Positions 24,810 through 33,993 of a stretch of DNA of 64,000 nt are shown one piece after another. The notes under the pieces are model-generated. The model saw nothing but the letters and a program-made list of their open reading frames with translations. It was not told where the DNA came from and searched no databases. The DNA comes from Cellulomonas edaphi. Its GTDB lineage: Bacteria > Actinomycetota > Actinomycetes > Actinomycetales > Cellulomonadaceae. The translations under genes were made by a program, and so were the position numbers. Each line of letters starts with the position of its first letter. Positions within the stretch are counted from its first letter, which is position 1. The stretch lies in the NCBI RefSeq assembly GCF_030362815.1, contig NZ_JAUCGR010000002.1, forward strand, positions 1,107,811 to 1,171,810, in the 5' to 3' direction.

Positions 24810-26450
24810 TCAGTGGGCGAAGTGCCGCGTGCCGGTGAGGTAGAGCGTCACCCCGGCGGCCTCCGCGGCGGCGACGACCTCGTCGTCGCGCACCGAGCCG
24901 CCGGGCTGGACGACGGCGCGCACGCCGGCATCGAGCAGCACCTGCAGCCCGTCCGCGAAGGGGAAGAACGCGTCCGACGCTGCCACGGCACCGCGCGCAC
25001 GCTCGACGTCGCCGGTGTTGGCGCGCTCGACCGCGAGCCGGCAGGAGTCGACCCGGTTGACCTGGCCCATGCCGACCCCCACCGAGGCCCCGTCCGCCGC
25101 GAGCAGGATCGCGTTCGACTTCACCGCGCGCACCGCGCGCCACGCGAACGCCAGGTCGGCGAGCGTGGCCTCGTCAGCCGCCTCACCCGTGGCCAGCGTC
25201 CAGGCCGCCGGGTCGTCGCCCGCGGCGTCGATCCGGTCCACCTGCTGCACCAGCAGACCGCCGGAGATCGCGCGCTGCTCGGTGCGGGCGCCCTCCAGAC
25301 CGCGCACCCGCAGCAGCCGGATGTTCTTCTTGCGCGACAGGATCTCGACGGCCTCGTCCTCGAAGTCGGGCGCGAGCACGACCTCGGTGAAGATCGGTGC
25401 GATCTGCTCGGCAGCGGCGGCCGTGAGGGTGCGGTTGGTGGCGATCACCCCGCCGAACGCGGACACCGGGTCGCAGGCGTGCGCGCGCGCGTGGGCGTGG
25501 GCGACGTCATCGCCGATCGCGATGCCGCACGGGTTGGCGTGCTTGATGATCGCGACGGCCGGCTCGGTGTGGTCGTGCGCGGCACGCCATGCGGCGTCGG
25601 CGTCGACGTAGTTGTTGTAGCTCATGGCCTTGCCGTGCAGCTGCTCGGCACCGGCCAGGCCGAGGCCCGCCGCGCCGTCCGGCGAGACGTACAGCGCCGC
25701 GCCCTGGTGCGGGTTCTCGCCGTAGCGCAGCACGTCGGACCGGTCCCACGTGCTGCCGACCACGGCGCCGAAGCCGGAGTCGGCGGCGACCTCGTCGGGC
25801 GCGTACTGCCCGGCGAACCAGCCCGAGACGGCCACGTCGTAGGCCGCGGTGTGGGCGAAGGCCTGGGCGGCGAGGAGGCGACGCTCGGCCAGCGTGAACC
25901 CGCCGGCCGCGACCGCGGCGGCCACGTCGTCGTAGCGCGCGGGGTCCACGACGACCGCGACGCTCGGGTGGTTCTTGGCCGCGGCCCGCACCATCGACGG
26001 CCCGCCGATGTCGATCTGCTCGACGCACTCGTCCGGGCCCGCACCGGAGGCGACCGTGGCCGTGAACGGGTAGAGGTTGACGACGACGAGCTCGAAGGGC
26101 TCGATGTCGAGCTCCTCGAGCTGGGCGAGGTGCTCCGGCCGGCGGGTGTCCGCGAGCACGCCGGCGTGCACGCGGGGGTGCAGCGTCTTGACCCGTCCGT
26201 CGAGGCACTCCGGGAACCCGGTGAGGTCCTCGACCCGAGAGACGGGGACGCCGGACGCGGCGATCGTCGAGGCCGTGGATCCCGTCGAGACCAGCTCGAC
26301 GCCCGCGGCGTGCAGGGAGGCGGCCAGCTCGGTCAGACCGGTCTTGTCGTAGACGCTGACCAGGGCGCGGCGCACCGGCTTGCGGCTGGTGGCCTCGGCG
26401 CCGGACGAACCGGCGGCAGACGAGGCGGGGACGGGGGCAACGTGGCTCAT
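24810..26450 (-). CDS. purH: bifunctional AICAR transformylase/IMP cyclohydrolase
   Basis: PurH carries out the last two steps of IMP synthesis. It formylates AICAR with 10-formyl-THF, then closes the ring. The N-terminal cyclohydrolase (MGS-like; [19 protein letters not shown]-like [21 protein letters not shown]) spans about 25-220. The transformylase follows, with RYGENPHQ and the catalytic KHANPCG near residue 300, and ends in the family-typical GTRHFAH. Length 546 fits, plus a short non-conserved N-terminus. A ZTP riboswitch lies in the leader, and AGGAAG precedes the ATG. Confidence 0.97.
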   Translation of the reverse strand: MSHVAPVPASSAAGSSGAEATSRKPVRRALVSVYDKTGLTELAASLHAAGVELVSTGSTASTIAASGVPVSRVEDLTGFPECLDGRVKTLHPRVHAGVLADTRRPEHLAQLEELDIEPFELVVVNLYPFTATVASGAGPDECVEQIDIGGPSMVRAAAKNHPSVAVVVDPARYDDVAAAVAAGGFTLAERRLLAAQAFAHTAAYDVAVSGWFAGQYAPDEVAADSGFGAVVGSTWDRSDVLRYGENPHQGAALYVSPDGAAGLGLAGAEQLHGKAMSYNNYVDADAAWRAAHDHTEPAVAIIKHANPCGIAIGDDVAHAHARAHACDPVSAFGGVIATNRTLTAAAAEQIAPIFTEVVLAPDFEDEAVEILSRKKNIRLLRVRGLEGARTEQRAISGGLLVQQVDRIDAAGDDPAAWTLATGEAADEATLADLAFAWRAVRAVKSNAILLAADGASVGVGMGQVNRVDSCRLAVERANTGDVERARGAVAASDAFFPFADGLQVLLDAGVRAVVQPGGSVRDDEVVAAAEAAGVTLYLTGTRHFAH

Positions 26451-26460
26451 GGCGCTACTT

Positions 26461-26529
26461 CCTGGGTGGGCGGCAGATGCTCGTCACCGACGCCGCGTCA
26501 TGCGCGGCGGCGGCACCCAGGCACCCAGG
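26461..26529 (-). repeat. 8-nt element CCTGGGTG twice, and its complement at the purH SD
   Basis: On the mRNA strand CCTGGGTG occurs at 26529-26522 (end of the ZTP aptamer) and again at 26521-26514. Its exact complement CACCCAGG (26468-26461) overlaps the AGGAAG ribosome-binding site. Either copy could pair with the SD, a plausible translational expression platform. Confidence 0.55.
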
Positions 26530-26600
26530 CGGGCGGTGCGCTGCAGGGAACTGCGGTCGCTCCCCGGTGGTTCTCCCCACCTTCGCCAGTCACGACCGTG
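26520..26600 (-). promoter_or_regulatory. ZTP (pfl) riboswitch in the purH leader
   Basis: The minus strand carries the hallmark pfl sequences. GGTCG (26597-26593) pairs with CGACC (26559-26555) as P1. TGACTGGCGAA follows the first strand. GGTGG (26581-26577) and CCACC (26570-26566) form an inner hairpin, followed by GGGGAGCGACC, and the conserved CCGCCTGGG-type segment closes the aptamer near 26536-26522. This class binds ZTP/ZMP, the AICAR nucleotide that accumulates when 10-formyl-THF runs short, and commonly precedes purH. It should raise purH expression when ZTP is bound. Confidence 0.9.
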
Positions 26601-26604
26601 GCCG

Positions 26605-26610
26605 AGTCTA
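26605..26610 (-). promoter_or_regulatory. -10 box of the purH riboswitch transcript
   Basis: TAGACT lies 7 nt before the first base of the aptamer (about 26598), so purH has its own promoter just past the purN stop. The -35 is poor. Confidence 0.5.
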
Positions 26611-26636
26611 CCGGGCCCGGTCGAGGGCGGCGAGGC

Positions 26637-27293
26637 TCAGCCGATGCGGGCGTGCCGCCCCTCCACGGTGAGGCCCTCGCGCACGATGCGCCCGACGACG
26701 TCGACCAGCAGCCGGCGCTCGACCACCTTGATGCGCTCGTGCAGGCTCGGCTCGTCGTCGTCGGGGAGCACGGGCACGGCGTCCTGCGCCAGGATCGGGC
26801 CGGCGTCGACGCCACCGTCCACGACGATCACCGAGCAGCCGCTCACCTTCACGCCGTAGGACAGCGCGTCGCGCACGCCGTGCGCGCCCGGGAAGGCGGG
26901 CAGCAGGGCGGGGTGGGTGTTGACGACCCGGTCCGGGAACCGGTCCAGGAACGGGCGGCCCACCAGCTTCATGAAGCCTGCGAGCACGACGAGGTCGGGC
27001 GAGAACACCGCGACCGCCTCCGTCAGCGCGAGGTCCCAGGCGGCCCGGTCGGCGAAGTCGCCGAGCGCGACGACGGCCGTCGGGACGCCGGCAGCCTGCG
27101 CGATGTCGAGCGCCCGGATGCCGGGCCGGTCCGCCACGACCCCGACGACGCGGCCGCCGAAGCCCGGGTCGCCGTGGACGGCGAGCAGCGCCTCGAGGTT
27201 GGAGCCCGTGCCCGAGACCAGCACGACGAGCCGTCCTGCCGCCCGGGTGGCGTGCGTCGGCGGCGTCGGCTGCGGGGGTCCGGAGGGAGTCAC
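26637..27293 (-). CDS. purN: phosphoribosylglycinamide formyltransferase 1
   Basis: PurN formylates GAR using 10-formyl-THF, the third step of purine synthesis. LVVLVSGTGSNLEALL is the phosphate-binding N-terminal motif. The catalytic triad region is NTHPALLPAFPGAHGVRDAL, with VDGGVDAGPIL supplying the Asp. At 218 residues it includes a short Pro/Thr-rich N-terminal extension beyond the usual 190-200. GTG at 27293. It lies directly upstream of purH but is separated from it by 186 bp that contain the riboswitch promoter. Confidence 0.96.
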   Translation of the reverse strand: MTPSGPPQPTPPTHATRAAGRLVVLVSGTGSNLEALLAVHGDPGFGGRVVGVVADRPGIRALDIAQAAGVPTAVVALGDFADRAAWDLALTEAVAVFSPDLVVLAGFMKLVGRPFLDRFPDRVVNTHPALLPAFPGAHGVRDALSYGVKVSGCSVIVVDGGVDAGPILAQDAVPVLPDDDEPSLHERIKVVERRLLVDVVGRIVREGLTVEGRHARIG

Positions 27294-27377
27294 GCGCGGA
27301 ACCCTACCTGCGGCGCCCGGCCGCCCGCACCGACCGCTGAGCGCGGGCCCGGGACGCACCCGGGCGGGCTCGTGGGT

Positions 27378-27383
27378 GAGAAT
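27378..27383 (+). promoter_or_regulatory. -10 box of the proline-rich protein gene, leaderless
   Basis: GAGAAT ends 6 nt before the GTG at 27390. Transcription would start at the start codon. The 96-bp gap to divergent purN holds nothing else. Confidence 0.35.
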
Positions 27384-27389
27384 GCCCGG

Positions 27390-28085
27390 GTGAGCAACCC
27401 GTACGCCCCGCCGGAGGATCGTCGTCAGCCCGCCGACGACGAGGAACCGGCCGCTCCGGGACAGCTCGCCGGGCCCCCGCAGGCGCCCGGCACCGAGCAG
27501 CAACCCCCGACCGGCACCCCGGCGGGGCAGTACCCACCGGGGCAGCACCCGCCGGGGCAGCAGTACCCGCCGCACCCGTACCCCCCGGCGCAGTACCCGC
27601 CGGGGCAGCACCCACCGGGCCAGTACCCGCCGCCTGGCTACCCGGCCGGCCAGTACCCGCCGCCCGCACAGCTCGCGGGGCCGCCGCCGCTGCCTCCGAC
27701 CGATCCCGTGGGCGCGGAGAAGGCGCGCCGGTCGTCGCGCATGTTCGGCGTGCTGCTCCTGGGCGCGGTGGTGCTCAGCACGCTGCCCGTGCCGTGGCAG
27801 GCCGTGGCGCTCCCGTTCGTGGTCGCCGCCGCGGTGTACGGCGTGCGCGGCCTGGTCCAGGCCTCCCGCGCGCACGTCCGCGGGGCCCTCGTGCCGATGC
27901 TCGCGGGAGGCGTGGCGATCACCCTGCTCTGGACCGTCGCGATCGGCGCCATGCTGGTGCTGTGGCCCGCCCTCGCGGACCGCGAGCGCTGCCTGGACGA
28001 CGCGCTGACCATCAGTGCGGCCGACGAGTGCCGGCAGGCCTTCCAGGCGGAGCTCGAGGACCTGCAGGACCGCGCACGCGGCTGA
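27390..28085 (+). CDS. proline-rich membrane protein (Rv0954-like position)
   Basis: This 231-residue protein has a long disordered N-terminal half made of Tyr-Pro-Pro and Pro-Pro-Gly-Gln repeats (QYPPGQHPPGQ and variants, about residues 45-95). Two to three membrane helices follow (FGVLLLGAVVLSTL, VALPFVVAAAVYGV, VAITLLWTVAIGAMLVLWP), then a short tail with two Cys. M. tuberculosis has a proline-rich membrane protein (Rv0954) at the matching place between sucCD and purN. Function unknown. The GTG start is supported by the adjacent -10 box. Confidence 0.85.
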   Translation: MSNPYAPPEDRRQPADDEEPAAPGQLAGPPQAPGTEQQPPTGTPAGQYPPGQHPPGQQYPPHPYPPAQYPPGQHPPGQYPPPGYPAGQYPPPAQLAGPPPLPPTDPVGAEKARRSSRMFGVLLLGAVVLSTLPVPWQAVALPFVVAAAVYGVRGLVQASRAHVRGALVPMLAGGVAITLLWTVAIGAMLVLWPALADRERCLDDALTISAADECRQAFQAELEDLQDRARG

Positions 28086-28101
28086 TCCTGCTCGTGGGCG
28101 C

Positions 28102-29463
28102 TCAGTCCGACGGAGCGGATCCCCGACGCGTCGCGCGCCGCAGCACGGCGCGGAAGGCGGGATCCGTGGGAAGCGCCACCGCGGCCGACCCGAACAGCAG
28201 CGGCCATGCGACCGCGATCCCGACCAGCAGGGCCGAGGCTCCCACGTGCGCCATCCGGCCGGGCCCGATGCCGCCAGACGCGAGGACCACGAGCACCGAG
28301 ACCAGCGCGGCGGCGACGCCCGCGACGCACGCGCACGCCGCCACGGGGTGCCACCAGCGCGGGCCGGCGATCCGGCGGTGCACGTACCACCCGGCGGCCG
28401 CCCCGAGGCCCGCGAGCAGCAGCGGCGTCGCAAAGCTCCACAGGCCGGGCAGGGTGTTGCTCGGCAGCGCCCCGAGGATCGGCACGGCGGGCATCGGCCC
28501 CGCGACGACCTCGTGCGGGGCGAAGTGCGTGCCGGCACCCACGGCGAACCCCGGGCCCGCGATCCACGCGATCGCCCACACGACGAGGTTCGGGGCGAAG
28601 GAGAGCTCGCCGAACGCCAGCACCGTCCCGCCGACGGCCCCCAGGCCGAGGCCGTCGACCACGTCGCGGATCGTCGCGAGGCCGGCCACCACCCACAACG
28701 CCGTGACCACGGAGGCGACGGCCACCAGTGCGGCGACCACCATGGCCGCGGCTCCTGCGCCGACGCGCAGCACGCGAGGCACGCGCACCCAGACGGGCGC
28801 CGTCAGTGTCCGCACGGACGGCGCACCCGAGCGCGAGGCCATCCCCGTGCCCAGGCCGATCGCGGCCACGAGCGCGGCGCCAGCCACGGTCCGCACGAGA
28901 CCGACGGGGCCGGTGCCGACAAGAAGCGCGACGAGGAGCGCGCCCGCCACGTAGGTCCCCACACCTGCGAGGTACGCGGACCGGGTGGGGACGGCCGACC
29001 GGCGCGCGGAGGCGTAGCACGTGAACACCGCGAGCGCGGTGATGCCGAGCGGGACGAGCGAGATCGCGACACCCCCGACGGTGAGGGGCACGCCGTGCCC
29101 GGCGAGCCACAGTGCGCCGCCCACCTGGACGGCGCGGAACCACGACACACCCGCGTTGGACGGGTCGGCCGCGGTGGCGACGAAGGCGGCGACCGCGGGG
29201 AGCACGAGGGCGAGCAGCGACAGGATCGCCGCCTGCGCCGCGGCCAGCGCCCCGGACACCCATCGCGGGGCACCGTCGAGCGCGCTGGCGAAGAACGCCT
29301 CCGAGGCCGAGGCCGATCCCGCCACGGGCACCGCGCCGGTGTCCGCGCGGCGCCGCCGCCCCGCGCGGCCAGGACCAACCGCCGGCCCGCCGCCGCGGCT
29401 ACCCGCGCCGCGACCGCGGTCGGCGACCGTGGTCGCGGGGGCGGACGGACGGGACTGGCTCAC
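28102..29463 (-). CDS. DUF6350/PerM-like integral membrane protein
   Basis: This 453-residue protein with about ten membrane helices belongs to the family that includes mycobacterial PerM (Rv0955), needed for cell division under stress. Recognisable parts are the repeated Gly-rich helices, the conserved loop GLWSFATPLLLAGL and the segment WAIAWIAGPGFAVGAGT(H/S)FAP, which is typical of the family. Its place upstream of sucCD and next to purN repeats the mycobacterial gene order. The GTG at 29463 starts before a basic, Pro/Gly-rich N-terminus of about 70 residues. Confidence 0.85.
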   Translation of the reverse strand: MSQSRPSAPATTVADRGRGAGSRGGGPAVGPGRAGRRRRADTGAVPVAGSASASEAFFASALDGAPRWVSGALAAAQAAILSLLALVLPAVAAFVATAADPSNAGVSWFRAVQVGGALWLAGHGVPLTVGGVAISLVPLGITALAVFTCYASARRSAVPTRSAYLAGVGTYVAGALLVALLVGTGPVGLVRTVAGAALVAAIGLGTGMASRSGAPSVRTLTAPVWVRVPRVLRVGAGAAAMVVAALVAVASVVTALWVVAGLATIRDVVDGLGLGAVGGTVLAFGELSFAPNLVVWAIAWIAGPGFAVGAGTHFAPHEVVAGPMPAVPILGALPSNTLPGLWSFATPLLLAGLGAAAGWYVHRRIAGPRWWHPVAACACVAGVAAALVSVLVVLASGGIGPGRMAHVGASALLVGIAVAWPLLFGSAAVALPTDPAFRAVLRRATRRGSAPSD

Positions 29464-29580
29464 CGTGCCATGGTCGCGTCGGTGCCCGGGATGCGGTGGC
29501 AGGCGGCCCGGCGCGTCGGCACACCGACCCAGATCACATCGTCGGTCCGCGCAGTGGTCGACGACCCTCGGCACGACGAA

Positions 29581-29624
29581 CGCCCGCCCGGCCGCCGACG
29601 CGGGGTCGGCGGGCCGGACGGGCG
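29581..29624 (-). terminator. sucCD terminator
   Basis: A long GC stem (29581-29599 with 29605-29624; one mismatch and one bulge) and a small loop begin 17 nt past the sucD stop. Confidence 0.8.
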
Positions 29625-29640
29625 TCCGCGGTGCGGTGTC

Positions 29641-30522
29641 TCAGGCCTGCGTGAGCAGCTCGCGCGCGAGCGCGGCCGTCTCGGACGGCGTCTTGCCGAC
29701 CTTGACGCCGGCGGCCTCGAGGGCCTCCTTCTTGGCCTGCGCCGTCCCCGACGAGCCGGAGACGATGGCGCCCGCGTGGCCCATCGTCTTGCCCTCGGGC
29801 GCGGTGAAGCCCGCGACGTAGCCGACGACCGGCTTGGTCACGTGCTCGGCGATGTACGCCGCGGCACGCTCCTCGGCGTCGCCGCCGATCTCGCCGATCA
29901 TCACGATGACCTCGGTCTCGGGGTCGGCCTCGAACGCCGCGAGGGCGTCGATGTGCGTGGTGCCGATGATCGGGTCGCCGCCGATGCCGATGGCCGTCGA
30001 GAAGCCGAAGTCCCGCAGCTCGTACATCATCTGGTAGGTCAGCGTGCCCGACTTGGACACCAGGCCCACGCGGCCGGGGCCCGTGATGTCGGCCGGGATG
30101 ATGCCGACGTTCGACTTGCCGGGGCTGATGAGGCCGGGGCAGTTCGGCCCGATGAGCCGCACGCCCTTCTCCTGCGCGAGCGCGAAGAACTCGGCCGTGT
30201 CGGCCACCGGGACGCCCTCGGTGATGATGACGACGAGCGGGATGCCCGCCTCGATCGCCTCGACGACCGCGCCCTTGGTGTGGGCCGGCGGCACGAAGAT
30301 CACGGAGACGTCGGCGCCGGTCTTCTCGATGGCCTCGGAGACGGAGCCGAAGACGGGGACCTCGACGTCACCGAAGGCGACCGACGTCCCGGCCTTGCGC
30401 GGGTTGACGCCGCCGACGACGGACGTGCCCGACGCCAGCATGCGGGTGGTGTGCTTGGTGCCCTCGGAGCCGGTCATGCCCTGGACGATGACCTTGGATG
30501 CCTCGGTCAGAAAGATGGCCAT
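29641..30522 (-). CDS. sucD: succinyl-CoA synthetase alpha subunit
   Basis: SucD binds CoA and carries the phosphohistidine of succinyl-CoA synthetase, the substrate-level phosphorylation step of the TCA cycle. [20 protein letters not shown] opens the CoA-binding fold, [19 protein letters not shown] is the central motif, and [13 protein letters not shown] holds the active His at 249. Length 293 is standard. The start is the ATG at 30522. It follows sucC by 35 bp in the same operon. Confidence 0.97.
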   Translation of the reverse strand: MAIFLTEASKVIVQGMTGSEGTKHTTRMLASGTSVVGGVNPRKAGTSVAFGDVEVPVFGSVSEAIEKTGADVSVIFVPPAHTKGAVVEAIEAGIPLVVIITEGVPVADTAEFFALAQEKGVRLIGPNCPGLISPGKSNVGIIPADITGPGRVGLVSKSGTLTYQMMYELRDFGFSTAIGIGGDPIIGTTHIDALAAFEADPETEVIVMIGEIGGDAEERAAAYIAEHVTKPVVGYVAGFTAPEGKTMGHAGAIVSGSSGTAQAKKEALEAAGVKVGKTPSETAALARELLTQA

Positions 30523-30557
30523 GGTGGTGTCTGCTTCTCTCTCGGTCGTCTGGGGAC

Positions 30558-31745
30558 TCAGGCGTTGGCCAGCTCGGCCGCCTTGTCGGCGCCGCCGTCC
30601 ATGGTGTCGGCCAGGGTGACCAGCGGGTGCCCTGCGTCGGCGAGGATCTGGCGCCCCTCGAGCACGTTGTTGCCGTCCAGTCGCACGACGAGCGGCTTCG
30701 AGGCCTCGTCGCCGAGGATCTCGAGAGCCGCGACGATGCCGTTCGCCACCGCGTCGCACGCCGTGATGCCGCCGAAGACGTTGACGAACACGGACTTGAC
30801 CTGCGGGTCCGTCAGGATGATGTCCAGGCCGGCGGCCATGACCTCGGCCGAGGCGCCGCCACCGATGTCGAGGAAGTTGGCGGGCTTGACGCCCCCGTGC
30901 TTCTCACCGGCGTACGCCACCACGTCGAGCGTGCTCATGACGAGCCCGGCGCCGTTGCCGATGATGCCGACCTCGCCGTCGAGCTTGACGTAGTTGAGGT
31001 CCTTCTCCTTGGCGCGCGCCTCGAGCGGGTCCGCCGCGGCGGCGTCCTCCAGCTCGGCGTGCTCCGCGTGGCGGAAGCCTGCGTTCTCGTCGAGCGTGAC
31101 CTTGCCGTCGAGGGCGACGATCTCACCGTCCTCCGTCAGGACGAGCGGGTTCACCTCGACCAGGGTCGCGTCCTCGTCGCGGTACACGAGCCACAGCTTC
31201 TGCAGCACGTCGGCGACCTTGGCGGCGATCTCCGGGCTGGTCTTCTCGGGGAAGCCGGCCGCGGCGACGATCTCGTCGGCCTTCGCCTGGTCGATGCCCA
31301 CGCGGGGGTCGACGGCGACCCGGGCCAGCGCCTCGGGGCGCTCGACCGCGAGCACCTCGATCTCCATGCCACCCTCGACCGAGCACATGGCCAGGTAGCG
31401 CCGCTCCGCGCGGTCCAGCAGCAGGGAGAAGTAGAACTCCTGCGCGATCTTGGCGCCTGCGGCGATCATCACGCGGTGGACCGTGTGGCCCTTGATGTCC
31501 ATGCCGAGGATCTCGGTGGCCTTCTCCGCGGCGTCGTCGGCCGACCGCGCGAGCTTGACGCCGCCCGCCTTACCGCGCCCACCGACCTTGACCTGCGCCT
31601 TGACCACGACGACGCCACCGGTGTCGCCGAGCAGCTGCTCGGCGCCCGCACGGGCCTCGTCTGGGGTGGTGGCGACCACGCCGCCGAGCACGGGGACGCC
31701 GTGCTTCTCGAAGATGTCTCGTGCCTGGTACTCGAACAGGTCCAC
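30558..31745 (-). CDS. sucC: ADP-forming succinyl-CoA synthetase beta subunit
   Basis: SucC provides the ATP-grasp nucleotide site and the specificity for succinate. [19 protein letters not shown] is the classic N-terminus. [20 protein letters not shown] is the nucleotide-binding loop, [14 protein letters not shown] holds a metal-site Glu/Asn, and [14 protein letters not shown] is near the subunit interface. It has 395 residues. The GTG start at 31745 has GAGAGGAA upstream. The upstream region carries a palindrome like that at icd. Confidence 0.97.
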   Translation of the reverse strand: MDLFEYQARDIFEKHGVPVLGGVVATTPDEARAGAEQLLGDTGGVVVVKAQVKVGGRGKAGGVKLARSADDAAEKATEILGMDIKGHTVHRVMIAAGAKIAQEFYFSLLLDRAERRYLAMCSVEGGMEIEVLAVERPEALARVAVDPRVGIDQAKADEIVAAAGFPEKTSPEIAAKVADVLQKLWLVYRDEDATLVEVNPLVLTEDGEIVALDGKVTLDENAGFRHAEHAELEDAAAADPLEARAKEKDLNYVKLDGEVGIIGNGAGLVMSTLDVVAYAGEKHGGVKPANFLDIGGGASAEVMAAGLDIILTDPQVKSVFVNVFGGITACDAVANGIVAALEILGDEASKPLVVRLDGNNVLEGRQILADAGHPLVTLADTMDGGADKAAELANA

Positions 31746-31807
31746 CTGGTCCGGTTCCTCTCATCGACCGCGGTCTGCAGCATCGGGTAGGCCACAGCGC
31801 CCGGTCG

Positions 31808-31844
31808 ATCGTATCGGTCGCCCGGAGATCTCTTCACATCGAGA
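31808..31844 (-). promoter_or_regulatory. sucCD promoter with icd-like palindrome
   Basis: TACGAT (31813-31808, minus strand) is a good -10. The 14-mer at 31831-31844 matches TCTCGACATCGAGA at 12 of 14 positions and falls at the expected -35. The longer repeat ATCTCT-N8-AGAGAT (31829-31848) also frames it. A shared regulator with icd is inferred. Confidence 0.5.
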
Positions 31845-31876
31845 GATATGGCGTTGGCGACACCACGGCCGGACGG

Positions 31877-33841
31877 TCAGCTCTGCGGCGAGGCGTCGAG
31901 CGCACGGCCGAGCACGTCGGCGAACGCGACCACACCCTTCATGTTGGGGTGCGTGTGGTCGCTGTGCAGCAGGCCGGCGTGCCGGCGCACGTAGGAGCGC
32001 CAGTCGGCCACGGTGACGTTCGGATGCGCGGCGGCCATCGCCTTGAGCTTCGCGTTGGCCCCGGGCACCCAGTGGCTGATGCCGTTGATGGTCAGCACCA
32101 CGACCCGCCGGTCCGGTCCGATCGTCGCGAGGATGTCGTCGAACGCCTGCTCCGAGCCCTCGAACTGGAATCCGCCGTTGGTGCCGAAGTTCAGCACGAC
32201 GACCGGGCGCAGCAGGCCCTGGTCGGCGGCCTTGCGGACCACCGGCGCCGCGTCGATCCACTTGCGGATGGGCTTGGCGTCGATGCGGATGCCGGGGAAG
32301 GCGTCGTAGAGCGTGGGGGCCGCCGCCGAGAGCACCGAGTCGCCGAACGCGACGACCTCGTCCCCGGTGACCTCGGTACCGGACGCGGGCGGAGAGCTCG
32401 TGGGGTCGGGTTCCGTGCGCGCGCGCTCGTTCTGCTCCTCGATCTCGCGCTGCGCCGCCTGGACCGACTCCTGCGCCTGGGACTGGCGGGGCGCGGTCAC
32501 GACGCACGTCGCCGCCGCGAGCACGACGACGGCGCACCCGGCCGCCATCGCGCGCGGGAGCCGTGACGGCGCACCGAGCGCCGCGCGCACCCGGCGGAGG
32601 GACTCGCGCACACCGAGCCGGCGCACCGGCGTCTCGACCCAGCGGTAGCTCGCCCACGACAGCAGGACCGTGAGCGCGAGAGCGAGCGCGGCGGTGCGCC
32701 ACCACGACGCCGAGCCGGGCGCGTCACCCGCCGCTGCCGCGACCACCAGGATCACGGGCCAGTGCCACAGGTAGAGCCCGTACGACCGCTCCCCCACCCA
32801 GCGCAGCGGGGACAGCTCGAGCGCACGGACGTAGCCGTCGAGGGCAGTGCCGGTGGGGCCGGAGCCGGCGGAGGCTCCTTCGCTGGCGGAGGTGCCGGCG
32901 CCGGTGGTCGCGCCCGTGCCGGTGCACGCGACCACGGCCACGACCGCGAGGACGGATGCGGCGAAGATCCCGCCGCGATAGGCGAACGCGCCCTCGGCAC
33001 TCATGACCAGCGCGAACGCACCGAGCAGCGCGAGCGACGCGGGCCCGAGCCACGCCGTCCACCGGCCCCGCCAGACCCACCGCGCTCCGCCCGCGAGCGC
33101 GAACGCGGCCGACGCGCCGAGCAGCAGGCCGAAGGCGTGCGTGTCCGTGCCGTAGTACACCCGCGTCGGGTCGTCACCGGGCTGGTAGCGCAGCGCCATG
33201 AGCAGCGCGGAGACCACGGCCGCGCCCAGGGCCGCTCGAGCCCGCGCGCGCCACGTCCGGAGCACCGCCAGGACCACCGCCAGCAGCAGCGGCCACACCA
33301 GGTAGAACTGCTCCTCGATCGCCAGCGACCAGAACGTCTGGAACAGCTCGGGCTGGGTGGCGTCGAAGTAGCTGGAGCCCGCGGCGATGGCGAGCCAGTT
33401 GGTGGAGAACGTCAGCGCTCCCACCACCTGCCGGCCGATGCCGACCAGAAGGTCTCGGTCGGCGAGCGCCGCCGCCGGGATCGAGACGGTCACGACCACC
33501 AGCAGGGCCGGGATCAGTCGCCGGGCGCGCCGCACCCAGAACCGGGCCAGCTCGAGCCGTCCCCCGTCGTGCACCTCGCGCAGGAGCAGTGTGGTGATGA
33601 GGAACCCGCTGACCACGAAGAACACGTCGACACCGAGGAAGCCGCCGGGCAGCAGGTCCGGGAACAGGTGATAGGCGATGACGGCCGCCACGGCCAGGGC
33701 GCGCAGCCCGTCGAGCCCGGGGATCCGGCCGGCGCGCACGGTGTCCGCAGCCGAGGCGCCCCACTGCCGGTCGGCACGGTCGCTGCGGGCGGGGGCTCGG
33801 CCGACGTCGGCGGGGCGCACCGTCCTGCTGTCGACCGTCAT
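31877..33841 (-). CDS. acyltransferase 3 family membrane protein with C-terminal SGNH domain (OafA-like)
   Basis: This 654-residue fusion modifies cell-surface glycans by O-acylation. The N-terminal 400 residues are an acyltransferase-3 domain with about ten helices. LDGLRALAVAAVIAYHLFP holds the conserved His, and VDVFFVVSGFLITTLLL and WSLAIEEQFYLVWPLLL are family motifs. After a coiled, charged linker (QESVQAAQREIEEQNERA), an SGNH hydrolase-like domain outside the membrane shows the Ser block GDSVLSAAA and a final SDHTHPN with Asp/His. This matches OafA/OatA-type enzymes. ATG at 33841 with GAGG upstream; GTG 33847 is possible. Confidence 0.93.
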   Translation of the reverse strand: MTVDSRTVRPADVGRAPARSDRADRQWGASAADTVRAGRIPGLDGLRALAVAAVIAYHLFPDLLPGGFLGVDVFFVVSGFLITTLLLREVHDGGRLELARFWVRRARRLIPALLVVVTVSIPAAALADRDLLVGIGRQVVGALTFSTNWLAIAAGSSYFDATQPELFQTFWSLAIEEQFYLVWPLLLAVVLAVLRTWRARARAALGAAVVSALLMALRYQPGDDPTRVYYGTDTHAFGLLLGASAAFALAGGARWVWRGRWTAWLGPASLALLGAFALVMSAEGAFAYRGGIFAASVLAVVAVVACTGTGATTGAGTSASEGASAGSGPTGTALDGYVRALELSPLRWVGERSYGLYLWHWPVILVVAAAAGDAPGSASWWRTAALALALTVLLSWASYRWVETPVRRLGVRESLRRVRAALGAPSRLPRAMAAGCAVVVLAAATCVVTAPRQSQAQESVQAAQREIEEQNERARTEPDPTSSPPASGTEVTGDEVVAFGDSVLSAAAPTLYDAFPGIRIDAKPIRKWIDAAPVVRKAADQGLLRPVVVLNFGTNGGFQFEGSEQAFDDILATIGPDRRVVVLTINGISHWVPGANAKLKAMAAAHPNVTVADWRSYVRRHAGLLHSDHTHPNMKGVVAFADVLGRALDASPQS

Positions 33842-33945
33842 GACCACCTCACGGATCCACTGTCATGGATGTCCGTTTCCCACCGTAGGTGCCAGTTCGC
33901 GCGAGCCTCGGAGCCGTCGCGGCGTGTCGCACCGATGCTCGACCG

Positions 33946-33989
33946 TGTCAACTGGGGTTGACATGGCGCAAGCGTCAACCTATGTTGAC
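33946..33989 (+). promoter_or_regulatory. consensus promoter overlapped by twin GTCAAC-N4-GTTGAC operators
   Basis: TTGACA (33958-33963), 17 bp, TATGTT (33981-33986) is the best promoter in the window. Operator 1 is TGTCAAC-N4-GTTGACA (33946-33963), whose right arm is the -35. Operator 2 is GTCAAC-N4-GTTGAC (33974-33989), which spans the -10. Centres are 27 bp apart. The mRNA would start at the ATG at 33994. A repressor bound here would fully block the operon. Confidence 0.75.
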
Positions 33990-33993
33990 ATCC

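Noticed and set aside
20326..25143. Very long minus-strand frame running upstream of icd
   Set aside because: Only the last 405 codons encode Icd. The remainder crosses the aquaporin gene, the DUF3017-like gene and the reductase with no recognisable protein.
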